Source: Synchiropus splendidus
Taxonomy: Eukaryota; Chordata; Actinopteri; Syngnathiformes; Callionymidae
Direction of reading: 5' to 3'
Assembly (NCBI RefSeq): GCF_027744825.2
Contig: NC_071349.1
Span: forward strand, 2,170,001 to 2,234,000
DNA length: 64,000 bases
Part shown: positions 41,901 through 50,447 of the stretch, piece after piece
Layout of the letters: each line of letters starts with the position of its first letter
How positions within the stretch are numbered: position 1 is the stretch's first letter
Position numbers and translations under genes: made by a program
Notes under the pieces: model-generated
What the model saw: the letters and a program-made list of their open reading frames with translations, nothing else
What the model was told of the DNA's origin: nothing
Database searches by the model: none

Positions 41901-43018
41901 AAGTGTTTTTCCAAAGTTATGAACATTTTTATGTTTGGCGTTCCGGAACCCACCTTATCTCAGGCTGAAAACGCGTTATCTGCATTGTGCCATATCTTTG
42001 CAGCGAAGCTTCAGAAAATGAAAATATCACCTCCCACTATCGCAGAAAGGGTTTTTCTAGTAGTTGCACATCAAATCTAAGCTGTCTGAAGTGTTTTTCC
42101 AAAGTTATCAATATTTTTATGTTTGGCGTTCCGGAATCGACCTTTTCTCAGGCTGAAAACGCGTTTTACGCATTGTACCATAACTTTCCAGGGAAGCTTC
42201 AGAGCATCGAATTTTCACCACCCGCTATAGCAGAAAGGGTCTTTCGAGCAGTTGCACATCAAATCTAACCTGTCTGAAGTGTATTTCAAAAGTTATCAAC
42301 ATTTTTATGTTTGGCGTTCCAGAATCGACCTGATCTCAGGCTGAAAACGCATTGTCTGCATTGTGCCATAACTTTGCATGGAAGCTTCCGAACATGAAAT
42401 TTTAACCTACCACTATAGCAGAAAGGGTCTTTCGAGTAGTTGCACATCAAATCTAAGCTGTCTGATGTGTTTTTCCAAAGTTATCAACATTGTTATGTAT
42501 GGCGTTCCGGAATCAACCTTATCTCAGGCTGAAAACGCGTTTTACGCATTGTGCCATAACTTTGCAGGGAACCTTGAGAACATGAATTTTTCACCTCCCA
42601 CTATAGCAGAAAGGGTCTTTCTCGTAGTTGCACATCAAATCTAAGCTGTCTGAAGTGTTATTCCAAAGTGATCAACATTTTTACGTTTTGCGTTTCGGAA
42701 CCCACCTTATCTAAGGCTGAAAACGCGTTTTCTACATTGAGCCATAACTTCTCAGGGAAGCTTCAGAACATGAAATGTTCACCTCCCACTATCGCAGAAA
42801 GGGTCTTTCTCGCAGTTGCACATCAAATCGAAGCTGTCTGAAGTGTTTTTCCAAAGTTATCAACATTTTTATGTTTGGCTTTCCGGAATCTATCTTATCT
42901 CAGGCTGAAAACGCTTTTTACGCTTTGTGCCATAACTTTGCAGGGAAGCTTCAGAAAATGAAATTTTCACCTCCCACTATAGCAGAAAGGGTTTTTCTAG
43001 TAGTTGCACATCAAATCT
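37381..43018. repeat. Satellite HOR block H2: 15-monomer unit, 2819 bp, two copies
   Basis: 37381-40199 and 40200-43018 match at offset 2819. The junction at 40200 joins CAAATCTCAGCTGTCTGAAG to the AAAGTTATTAACATTTTTC monomer seen at about 34205 and 37400. Observed differences include GCAGGGAAGC versus GCAGCGAAGC (39180, 41999), AACGGGTTTTACG versus AACGCGTTTTACG (39340, 42159) and CGCGTTGTCTGC versus CGCATTGTCTGC. Because 37381-38924 is already the second copy of H1, this stretch exists three times (about 34186, 37381 and 40200). Confidence 0.92.
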
Positions 43019-45567
43019 AAGCTGTTTGAAGTGTTTTTCCAAAATTATCAACATTTTTATGTTTGGCGTTCCGGAATCAACCTTATCTCAGGCTGAAAAC
43101 GCATTTTCTGCATTGTGCCATAACTTTGCAAGGAAGCTTCAGAACATGAAATGTTCACCTCCCACTATAGCAGAAAGGGTCTTTCTAGTAGTTGCACATC
43201 AGATCTAAGCTGTCTGAAGTGTTTTTCGAAAGTTATCAACATTTTTATGTTTGGCGTTACAGAATCGACCGTATCTCAGGATGAAATATTGTTTTCTGCA
43301 TTGTCCCATAACTTTCCAGGGAAGCTTCAGAACATGAAATTTTGACCTAACACTATAGCAGAAAGGGTCTTTCTAGTAGTTGCACATCAAATCTCAGCTG
43401 TCTGAAGTGTTTTTCGAAAGTTATCAACATTTTTATGTTTGTCGTTACGGAATCGAGCGTATCTCAGGCTGAAAATGCTTTTTACGCTTTGTGCCATAAC
43501 TTTGCAGGGAAGCTTCAGGAAATGAAATTTTCACCTCCGACTATAGCATAAAGGGTCTTTCAAGAAGTTGCACATCAAATCTAAGCTGTCTGAAGTGTTT
43601 TTCGAAAGTTATCAACATTTTTATGTTTGGCGTTCCAGAATCGACCTTATCTCAGGCTGAAAACGCGTTGTCTGCATTGTGCCATAACTTGGCATGGAAG
43701 CTTCCGAACACGAAATGTTCACCTCCCACTATAGCAGAAAGGGTCTTTCTAGTAGTTTCACATCAAATGTAAGCTGTCTGAAGTGTTTTTCCAAAGTTAT
43801 CAACATTTTTATGTTTGGCGTTCCGGAATCTACCTTATCTCAGGTTGAAAACGCGTTTTCTGCATTGTGCCACATCTTTGCAGGGAAGATTCAGAACATG
43901 AAATGTTCAACTCCCACTATAGCAGAAAGGGTCTTTCTAGTAGTTGCACATCAAATCTAAGCTGTCTGAAGTGTTTTTCGAAAGTTATCAACATTTTTAT
44001 GTTTGTCGTTCCGGAATCGACCTTATCTCAGGCTGAAAATGCTTTTTACGCTTTGTGCCATAACTTTGCAGGGAAGCTTCCGAACATGAAATGTTCACCT
44101 CCCACTATAGCAGAAAGGGTCTTTCTCGTAGTTGCACATCAAATCTAAGCTGTCTGAAGTGTTTTTCCAAAGTTATCAACATATTTATGTTTGGCGTTCC
44201 GGAATCGACCTTATCTCTGGCGGAAAACGCGTTTTACGCATTGTGCCATAACTTTGCAGGGACGCTTCAGAACATGAAATTTTCACCTCCCACTATAGCA
44301 GAAAGGGTATTTCTAGTAGTTACACTTCAAATCTAAGCTGTCTGAAGTGTTTTTTCGAAAGTTATGAACGTTTTTATGTTTGGCGTTCCAGAATCGACCT
44401 TATCTCAGGCTGAAAACGATTTTTCTGCATTGTTCCATAACTTTGCACGGAAGCTTCAGAACATGAAATTTTCACCTCCCACTATAGCAGAAAGGGCCTT
44501 TTTAGTAGTTGCACATCAAATCTATGTTGTCTGAAGTGTTTTTCCAAAGTTGTCAACATTTTTATGTTTGGCGTTCCGAAACCCACCTTATGTCAGGCTG
44601 AAAACATGTTTTACGCATTGTGCCATAACTTTGCATAAAGCTTCAGCACATGAAATTTTCACCTCCCACTATAGCAGAAAGGGTCTTTCTAGCAGTTGCA
44701 CATCAAATCTAAGCTGTCTGAAATGTTTTTCCAAAGTTATCAACATTTTTATGTTTGGCGTTCTGGAACCCACCTTATCTCAGTCTGCAAACGTGTTTTT
44801 TGCATTGTACCATAACTTTGCAGGGAAGCCTCAGAACATGACATTTTCACCTGCCGCTATAGTAGAAAGGGTCTTTCTAGTAGTTGCACATCAAATCTAA
44901 GCTGTCTGAAGTGTTTTTCCAAAGTTATCAACATTTTTATGTTTGGCGTTCCGGAATCGACCTTATCTCAGGCTGAAAACGCGTTTTACGCATTGTGCCA
45001 TAACTTTGCATAAAGCTTCAGAACATGACATTTTCACCTCCCAGTATAGTAGAAAGGGTCTTTCTAGTAGTTGCACATGATATCTAAGCTGTCTGAAGTG
45101 TTTTTCGAAAGTTATCAACATTTTTATGTTTGGCGTTCCAGAATCGACCTTATCTCAGTCTGAAAACGCGTTTTCTGCATTGTGCTATAACTTTGCAGTG
45201 AAGCTTCAGAACATGAAATGTTCACCTCCCACTATAGCAGAAAGGGTCTTTCTAGTAGTTGCACATCAAATGTATGCTGTCTGAAGTGTTTTTCCAAAGT
45301 TGTCAACATTTTTATGTTTGGCGTTCCGAAACCCACCTTATCTCAGGCTGAAAACGCATTTTCTGCATTGTGCCATATATTCTAAGAGAAGGTTCAGAAC
45401 ATGAAATTTTCACCTCCCACTATAGCAGAAAGGGTCTTTCTAGTAGTTTCTCGTGAAATCTAAGCTGTCTGAAGTGTTTTTACAAAGTTATCAACATTTT
45501 TATGTTTGGCGTTCGGGAACCCACCTTATCTCAGGCTGAAAACGTGTTTTCTGCATTGTGCCATAAC
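43019..45567. repeat. Diverged monomeric satellite left of the retrotransposon
   Basis: About 13-14 monomers with no long duplicated unit. Two monomers share a 2-bp shortened GCATAAAGCTTCAG (about 44633 and 45009). Monomer boundaries remain regular up to the insertion, where CTGCATTGTGCCATAAC is cut by the 5' LTR. Confidence 0.82.
45563..45567. repeat. 5-bp target-site duplication, left copy (ataac)
   Basis: The satellite word CCATAACTTTGCAGG is interrupted after ATAAC. The same ATAAC follows the 3' LTR at 50826-50830, after which TTTGCAGG continues in register. Five bases is usual for Ty3/gypsy integrase. Confidence 0.95.
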
Positions 45568-45585
45568 TGTCACAACCTCTTCCGC

Positions 45586-45593
45586 TGACGTCA
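45586..45593 (+). promoter_or_regulatory. CRE-type palindrome TGACGTCA in U3
   Basis: A perfect 8-bp TGACGTCA lies 19 bp into the 5' LTR and is preserved in the 3' LTR at 50420-50427. It is the known full CREB/ATF binding site and sits about 88 bp upstream of the predicted transcript start, a sensible enhancer position. Binding is inference. Confidence 0.6.
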
Positions 45594-45643
45594 CCGCCCA
45601 ACCCACCTCGTCACATTCACACCTGCCTCCAATCTTCTGACGG

Positions 45644-45650
45644 CATAAAG
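45644..45650 (+). promoter_or_regulatory. TATA-like box CATAAAG in the LTR
   Basis: CGGCATAAAGACC is the only AT-rich TATA-like word in this GC-richer part of U3. It lies about 28 bp upstream of the self-primer sequence at 45674, the usual TATA-to-start distance. The 3' LTR has the same word at 50478-50484. Confidence 0.6.
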
Positions 45651-45673
45651 ACCGGACCAACCTGCCAGTCCTC

Positions 45674-45683
45674 GCCTGTTCGT
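45674..45683 (+). promoter_or_regulatory. Predicted transcript start / self-primer (R start)
   Basis: GCCTGTTCGT here is the exact reverse complement of ACGAACAGGC at 46028-46037, just beyond the 5' LTR. In Tf1 and sushi elements the first bases of the transcript fold back and prime reverse transcription. The position relative to CATAAAG supports transcription starting at or very near 45674, which would set U3 at 45568-45673. The same 10 bases occur at 50508-50517 in the 3' LTR. Confidence 0.65.
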
Positions 45684-45962
45684 CAACCCTTCATGGTTGG
45701 TTCTCCAGCGGGATAATTAGTAGTTTATCACTGCCTGCACATCGCATTGTCAGAGTCATTTCCGTTTGTTTCTTCTGCCTCAGAGCTTCTGCCTGCCTGC
45801 ACCTCCTGAACCCCTACTCCACTGCCTGCACCTCCTGAACCCCTACTCCACTGCCTGCACCTCCTGCACCATTACCGCACGACCAGCCGGATTCCTGGAT
45901 CCTCAACAACCACTAGTCCAGGATCTCCTCCACAGAATCAGAAGAACCTTCCGCTCAGCACG

Positions 45963-45968
45963 ATTAAA
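45963..45968 (+). promoter_or_regulatory. ATTAAA polyadenylation-type hexamer, 5' LTR copy
   Basis: CGATTAAATAACC lies in the distal part of the LTR, downstream of the predicted R start, as expected for the signal that ends R. The functional copy would be the one in the 3' LTR. ATTAAA is the commonest variant of AATAAA; assignment is by position only. Confidence 0.45.
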
Positions 45969-46027
45969 TAACCATCTTCTAATCCCCAACCTGCATTTGA
46001 GTCCCCTGCTTCCGTATTCGTTACAGA

Positions 46028-46037
46028 ACGAACAGGC
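46028..46037 (+). other. Primer-binding site for self-priming (ACGAACAGGC)
   Basis: It starts two bases after the 5' LTR and pairs over 10 contiguous bases with the LTR sequence at 45674-45683; the pairing stops on both sides. There is no TGG-starting tRNA-type primer site next to the LTR, so the self-priming reading explains minus-strand initiation better than a tRNA primer. It ends only four bases before the gag ATG. Confidence 0.7.
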
Positions 46038-46041
46038 CACG

Positions 46042-47064
46042 ATGGACTCAGCAGATTTGGACGCTGTGCGCAAGGCTGTCTCATCTCAAGGTGCTCTTTT
46101 AAGCCAACATGACCAAACGTTGGAAGAGTTAGTTGGGGTCATCAGAGAACTGTCGGTGAGTGTGGCCCGCCTGCGTGACGGGCTAGCCCCGCCGTTAGCC
46201 ACTGCTCCAACACCTCACCCACCCATTGTCTCCGACCCGCCCGCCGTTACGACTCATTCCGTTGCAGCTCCACCTCCTCACCTGCTCCGCGAACCTTGGG
46301 TTCCTGCGCCTGAGAGGTATGACGGAGATCTGGGTCAATGCCGATCCTTCCTCTTGCAGTGCGAGATTGTCTTCGAGCAACAACCATACACTTACTCCTC
46401 TGATGGGTCCAAGATTGCTTTCATTATGAGCCTGCTTCGCGGAAGCGCACTGTCCTGGGCGGCTGCAGTGAAGGAGAGAGGAGCTGAGACGGCGCTTCAT
46501 TATTCCGCCTTCGTTTCCGAGATGAGGAAGGTGTTTGATCATCCCGTCCGGGGTAAGGACGCATCCAAACGGCTGCTGACGCTGCGCCAGGGCGCACGCA
46601 GCGTCGCGGAGTACAGTGTGGCTTTTCGGACCCTCTCGGCCGAAGCGGGATGGGAAGAGGAATCGCTCCAGGCAGTTTACCACCAGGGGTTAAACGAAGC
46701 CGTCAAGGACCACCTCGTATCTTATCCGGAAGCCACTAGCCTGGATGATTTAATTGCGCTGTCAATTAGGGTCGACAACCGCCACCGTGAGCGGAGGAGA
46801 CAAAGACAGCAGCAAACCACGCCGAACACAGTCTCCGCCCAGCCTCGTCAATCGCTCCTTCCGATTGGTCACACCCCCAAGGATGAAGGCACACCTGCTC
46901 TCCCGCCCAATGACACTTCAGAGCCGATGCAGTTGGGGCGTTATCGCATTGATCCGGAGGAGCGGCGCCGTCGCATTCAGTCCAACAGCTGTCTGTATTG
47001 TGGGAGGAGCGGACACTTCTTAACCACCTGTCCTCACCGTCCGTTAAACGGGCAGGCTCGCTAG
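46042..47064 (+). CDS. gag: Gag polyprotein of the Tf1/sushi-like retrotransposon
   Basis: Structural protein of the virus-like particle, 340 residues. The start was chosen at the first ATG after the LTR and primer site: it has A at -3 and G at +4, and the open frame upstream of it lies in LTR sequence. Residues 5-47 have a heptad-like pattern and may form a coiled coil. Residues 50-80 are proline-rich. About 82-245 is the retrotransposon Gag (capsid-like) domain, with PERYDG, ALSWA and a QGARSVAEY segment typical of sushi-class Gag. About 245-256 is very arginine-rich. A single CCHC zinc knuckle is formed by C317, C320, H325 and C330. The frame is intact to TAG at 47062-47064. Pol follows in the -1 frame through the signal at 47043. 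This Gag family gave rise to the domesticated PEG10/RTL genes of mammals (established knowledge); nothing suggests domestication here. Confidence 0.93.
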   Translation: MDSADLDAVRKAVSSQGALLSQHDQTLEELVGVIRELSVSVARLRDGLAPPLATAPTPHPPIVSDPPAVTTHSVAAPPPHLLREPWVPAPERYDGDLGQCRSFLLQCEIVFEQQPYTYSSDGSKIAFIMSLLRGSALSWAAAVKERGAETALHYSAFVSEMRKVFDHPVRGKDASKRLLTLRQGARSVAEYSVAFRTLSAEAGWEEESLQAVYHQGLNEAVKDHLVSYPEATSLDDLIALSIRVDNRHRERRRQRQQQTTPNTVSAQPRQSLLPIGHTPKDEGTPALPPNDTSEPMQLGRYRIDPEERRRRIQSNSCLYCGRSGHFLTTCPHRPLNGQAR

Positions 47065-47113
47065 AATCGGGGAGACTCCTAGCGAGCCGCACCTCCTTCC
47101 CACAATCTCCCCG
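47043..47113 (+). promoter_or_regulatory. -1 programmed frameshift signal: slippery GTTAAAC plus pseudoknot
   Basis: In the gag frame the codons read cc-G TTA AAC, which fits the X XXY YYZ slippery rule; 5 bases later a 10-bp perfect stem begins (GGCTCGCTAG 47055-47064 with CTAGCGAGCC 47079-47088). Its 14-base loop contains CGGGGAGA (47068-47075), which pairs over 8 bp with TCTCCCCG at 47106-47113, giving an H-type pseudoknot. The gag stop codon TAG lies inside stem 1. Slipping back one base at AAC puts ribosomes in the frame that encodes the protease. GTTAAAC is a known slippery heptamer in arteriviruses, and sushi-derived PEG10 uses the same type of -1 shift with GGGAAAC. Confidence 0.85.
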
Positions 47114-47845
47114 TCCGCGCACCAAGTTTGACGTCACCATAACCCACCAAGGTCAGTCACTTAAATTGTCTGCACTCATTGATTCTGGTGCTGATCAAAA
47201 CTTTATTGATGGCAACACCGTGAAAACCTTTAATATTTCGACCTTTCTGCTCCCTGAACCGCTTGAAGCAAATGCTTTAGATGGCCGTCTCCTGGCTTCA
47301 ATCACCCGTATGACTGCTCCTGTGCGCCTCCTGCTGTCCGGTAACCATCAGGAGGAAATTAGTTTTTATGTTCTGGACTCCTCATTCGTGCCTGTGATCC
47401 TCGGACGCCCATGGCTTCTCAAGCATAACCCCCACATTGACTGGAGAAATGAGAAAATCATAAGTTGGAGTCTAAACTGTCATAAAGTTTGTCTTCTCTC
47501 CGCTTTACCTCCCACTTTTGGTCCTCCTTGTACCATTGACACCACTGATCTGTCTCTCATTCCAGTTGAGTACCAAGATTTGAGAGCTGCGTTCAACAAA
47601 GAGAAAGCCACATCTTTACCACCTCATCGGCCTTATGATTGTGCAATTGATCTGTTGCCAGGTGCCCAGTTACCCAAGTCTCGCTTGTACAACCTCTCTT
47701 GCCCTGAACGGGAGGCCATGGAGCGCTATCTAAAGGAGTCCCTTGAAGCTGGCATTACAAGGCCTTCAGTCTCTCCACTTGGTGCTGGTTTCTTCTTTGT
47801 TGAAAAGAAGGACAAGAGTCTACGCCCCTGCATTGATTTCAGAGC
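47049..47845 (+). pseudogene. pol: pol segment 1: protease and N-terminal reverse transcriptase
   Basis: This part of Pol is read after the -1 shift and has no start codon of its own that is needed. The aspartic protease carries the catalytic DSGA at 47181-47192 within an [10 protein letters not shown] context, and an ILGRPWL motif follows about 70 residues later. From about 47560 a linker leads into RT, with [14 protein letters not shown] and the finger motif LRPCIDFR. The frame is lost at about 47841-47850: homology continues in the next frame ([10 protein letters not shown]), and the spacing fits a small deletion whose length is not a multiple of three. The original frame then runs out of phase to a stop at 47964-47966. 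The break removes any full-length Pol. Confidence 0.9.
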
Positions 47846-47848
47846 AGC

Positions 47849-49102
47849 ATCACAATTAAAAACAAATATCCTCTCCCTCTTATTAATTCTGCTTTTGACG
47901 TTCTTCAGGGAGCCACCATTTTTACAAAACTGGACCTTCGAAACGCCTACCACCTGGTCCGGATAAGAGAAGGTGACGAGTGGAAAACTGGTTTTAACAC
48001 CCATCTCGGCCACTTTGAATATCTGGTCATGCCTTTTGGTCTCTCTAATGCTCCAGCTGTTTTTCAACATCTGGTCAATGACATTTTAAGAGACATGTTA
48101 AACCAGTTTGTCTTCGTCTATTTAGATGACATTCTCATATTTTCGAAGGATCTGGAAGAACACCGAAATCACGTACGTCAAGTCCTCCAGCGGTTACTCG
48201 AGAACAAACTCTACGTGAAAGCTGAGAATTGCGAATTTCATTCCAAGTCTGTCTCCTTCCTTGGTTATATCATTGCGGGTGGCCAGGTTAAGATGGACCC
48301 GGAGAAAGTGAAGGCAGTGGTCGACTGGCCAACTCCCTCCAACCTCAAACAGCTCCAGAGGTTTCTTGGTTTCGCCAACTTCTACCGGAGATTCATTCGG
48401 AATTACAGTAAGGTCGCCGCTCCACTCACTCACTTAACCTCTACTTCCAGACACTTCCAGTGGTCCTCTGAAGCTGAAGCTGCCTTCGCCAATCTTAAGC
48501 GTCTCTTCACTACTGCGCCAATACTGGTCCAACCAGACCCATCAAAACAATTTGTGGTCGAGGTGGACGCTTCTGAGGTTGGGGTCGGAGCGGTTCTCTC
48601 CCAGCGTTCCACCGAAGATGGTAAGCTACATCCCTGCGCCTTCATGTCTCACCGCCTATCACCTGCTGAAAGCAACTACGATGTGGGAAATCGGGAATTA
48701 TTAGCGGTAAAACTTGCCTTGGAAGAGTGGAGGCACTGGCTTGAGGGGGCAGAACTACCATTCCTCGTCTGGACCGATCACAAGAATCTGGCCTATATAC
48801 AATCTGCAAAGAGGTTGAATTCCCGCCAGGCCAGATGGGCACTCTTCTTTGGACGCTTTAATTTCTCCCTGACTTTCAGGCCTGGGTCCAAAAACGCAAA
48901 GCCAGATGCTCTCTCCCGTATCCCTGAGAAGACTGGACTTTTGGACGCACCTGACACCGTTCTGCCCAGGAACTGCTTCATCTCTGCTGCCGTCACGTGG
49001 ACAATAGAAGAGGAAGTTAAGAATGCCCAACATCAGCAGCCAGATCCTGGCAATGGCCCCCCCGGTAGGCTTTTTGTTCCCGACTCTATGAAGACTCTAT
49101 GA
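47849..49102 (+). pseudogene. pol: pol segment 2: reverse transcriptase palm, thumb and RNase H
   Basis: This is the second Pol frame, open from about 47849 to TGA at 49100-49102. The RT palm has [12 protein letters not shown], the MPFGLSNAP motif and the catalytic YLDD at 48119-48130, followed by LGYII and a thumb containing [15 protein letters not shown]. The Ty3-type RNase H follows, with its catalytic carboxylates in VDASE (Asp at 48566-48568), NRELLA and WTDHKN, ending near PDALSR. A tether toward integrase follows. The frame breaks at an exact 11-bp tandem duplication (49082-49092 and 49093-49103), which brings in the TGA. All catalytic residues that I could check are intact, so the lesions may be fairly young. 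Confidence 0.92.
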
Positions 49103-49103
49103 A

Positions 49104-49898
49104 GTGTTAGAGTGGACCCACTCTTCCAAACTCACTTGTCACCCCGGAGTCACTAGAACAATCTCCTTCCTCCGGCGCAGGTTCTGGTGGCCCACGCTAG
49201 ACCAGGATACAAAGTCTTTTGTTTCCGCCTGTCATGTGTGTGCCAGTAACAAGACTTCCAACCAACCCAGCTCTGGCTTCCTCCGACCACTCCCGATTCC
49301 CCGTCGACCTTGGTCTCATATAGCTTTGGACTTTGTTACTGGGTTACCAATCTCTCAGGGAAAATCTGTCATCTTCACCGTTATCGATCGTTTCAGTAAA
49401 TTTGCACACTTCCTCCCGTTGCCTAGCCTACCGTTGGCTAAAGAAACAGCTGACCTCCTCATGAGCAATGTCTTCAGACTACATGGACTGCCAAGCGACA
49501 TTGTCTCAGACCGGGGTCCACAGTTCACTTCAGCTGTTTGGAAGGCATTCTGTTCCGCCATTGGAGCCAGTGTTAGTCTGTCCTCAGGTTTCCATCCACA
49601 AACCAACGGTCAAGCAGAAAGGGCCAACCAAGAACTGGAAAAAACCCTCCGTTGTCTCATCTCGGCTCAGCCTTCCACTTGGTCAACCCAACTGCCATGG
49701 GTCGAATATGCCCACAACACCTTGGTCTCTTCTGCTACGGGTATGTCTCCGTTTGAATGTCTGTATGGTTACCAGCCACCGCTGTTTCCTTCTCAGGAGA
49801 AGGAGATATCCGTGCCCTCTGTCATGGCACACATCCGCCGATGTCGGGGAACCTGGCGCAGAGCTCGCTCCACGCTCGTAAAGACTTCTAAGCGTTAA
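49104..49898 (+). pseudogene. pol: pol segment 3: integrase zinc domain and catalytic core
   Basis: Integrase inserts the cDNA copy into the genome. Homology starts right at the frame break (VLEWTHSSK). The HHCC zinc-binding N-terminus is visible as H and H in [11 protein letters not shown] and the pair in CHVC. The catalytic core has all three acidic residues: Asp at 49329-49331 (ALDFVTG), Asp at 49509-49511 (SDRGPQF) and Glu at 49617-49619 (GQAERANQE). The last two are 35 residues apart, as in D,D(35)E integrases. The segment ends at TAA 49896-49898, inside a conserved stretch. The same frame continues beyond it with clear homology, so this is a nonsense mutation, not the natural end. Confidence 0.92.
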
Positions 49899-50447
49899 GA
49901 GTGTTTGACTAACCGCCACCGCCAGACAGCACCCAAGTATTGCCCTGGAGACAAGGTTTGGCTTTCCACTAAGAACCTCCCCCTGAAGACTGATGCCAAG
50001 AAACTGGCTCCCAAGTTTATTGGTCCCTTCGAAATCTTGAGGATTATTAATCCAACCGTGGTCCGCCTTAAACTGCCCCGAACCCTCAGGATTCACCCCT
50101 CTTTTCATGTCTCTTGCATTAAGCCTGTTTCTTCTAGCCCCTTGGCTACTCCCACCCCTAGCCCTCCTCCCCCTCGGATGATTGATGACCACCCAGCCTA
50201 CACCGTCCGGCGTATCCTGCGGTCCAGGAGACGTGGTCGTGGAGTTCAGTATCTTGTGGACTGGGAAGGATACGGCGCAGAGGAGAGATGCTGGGTTCCA
50301 CGGAAGAACATTTTAGACCCTACTCTCCTACAGGATATTTATAGAGACCATCCGGAGATGCCCGGTGGGCCGCCTGGAGGCGTCCGTCGGAGGGGGGGTA
50401 CTGTCACAACCTCTTCCGCTGACGTCACCGCCCAACCCACCTCGTGA
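49899..50447 (+). pseudogene. pol: pol segment 4: integrase C-terminus and chromodomain
   Basis: It continues in the same frame after the premature TAA. The C-terminal integrase module has [14 protein letters not shown], a [13 protein letters not shown] stretch (GPF-type motif) and [14 protein letters not shown] proline-rich linker follows, then a chromodomain at about 50199-50343 (YTVRRIL, a [14 protein letters not shown] core and WVPRKNIL). Chromodomains at the integrase end are diagnostic of chromoviruses and can direct insertion to chromatin carrying methylated histones. The frame ends with TGA at 50445-50447, 46 bases inside the 3' LTR. That stop depends on a base at which the two LTRs differ (CGTGAC here, CGTCAC at the 5' end). 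Confidence 0.9.
50389..50401 (+). other. Polypurine tract before the 3' LTR
   Basis: GGAGGGGGGGTAC directly precedes the 3' LTR start at 50402. A purine run in this position primes plus-strand synthesis in LTR retroelements. It overlaps the end of the pol coding frame. Confidence 0.85.

Larger units (their letters stand above)
1..45567. repeat. 188-bp tandem satellite array, left part
   Basis: About 242 head-to-tail monomers of close to 188 bp run without interruption from the window edge to the retrotransposon. The period shows in recurring words such as ATGTTTGGCGTTCCGG (208, 396, 584 and so on), GGGAAGCTTCAGAACATG, TTTCTAGTAGTTGCACATC and CTAAGCTGTCTGAAGTG. All monomers have the same orientation. 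Most are exactly 188 bp; exceptions include 181-bp monomers near 4741 and 5297 and single-base A-run changes. Diagnostic variant sites are TTTTCTGCATTG versus TTTTACGCATTG, CCAAAGTT versus CGAAAGTT, and GGAATCGACC versus GGAACCCACC versus GGAATCAACC. A HindIII site (AAGCTT) lies in most monomers. Since 188 is not a multiple of 3, the array cannot be read as a repeated protein. Size, homogeneity and HOR layout resemble vertebrate centromeric or pericentromeric satellites; that role is inference. Confidence 0.97.
45568..46025 (+). repeat. 5' LTR, 458 bp
   Basis: It runs from TGTCACAACC to CGTTACA. By comparison with the 3' LTR it is 34 bp longer, through one extra 29-bp tandem unit (CCTGCACCTCC...CCACTG, starting at 45796, 45825 and, partially, 45854) and small insertions of 2 and 3 bp (AGAGCTT versus AGATT; CAACAACCAC versus CAACCAC). 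It contains a CRE palindrome, a TATA-like box, the predicted transcript start and an ATTAAA polyadenylation-type hexamer. Confidence 0.96.

Noticed and set aside
1..45567. Regular repeats as a possible CRISPR array
   Set aside because: The repeats are contiguous 188-bp monomers with graded divergence and no unique spacers, leader or cas genes; the associated element is a eukaryotic retrotransposon.
45766..46041. Upstream ATG at 45766 as the gag start
   Set aside because: It lies inside the 5' LTR, and the translated stretch is the low-complexity 29-bp repeat. The ATG at 46042 follows the primer site and has a good start context.
46026..46045. tRNA-primed primer-binding site after the 5' LTR
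   Set aside because: No TGG-starting tRNA 3'-end complement adjoins the LTR, whereas a perfect 10-base match to the LTR itself is present.
46195..46683. 162-codon open frame on the minus strand within gag
   Set aside because: It is the antisense shadow of the conserved Gag domain and shows no recognisable domain of its own. The same holds for the minus-strand frames over pol, including 49683-50192.
46998..47048. ATG at 46998 as a separate start for pol
   Set aside because: It overlaps the gag zinc knuckle in another frame. The slippery word and pseudoknot give a better explanation for protease-RT expression.
50344..50401. A possible env gene between pol and the 3' LTR
   Set aside because: The chromodomain is followed almost at once by the polypurine tract and LTR; there is no room for an envelope gene.
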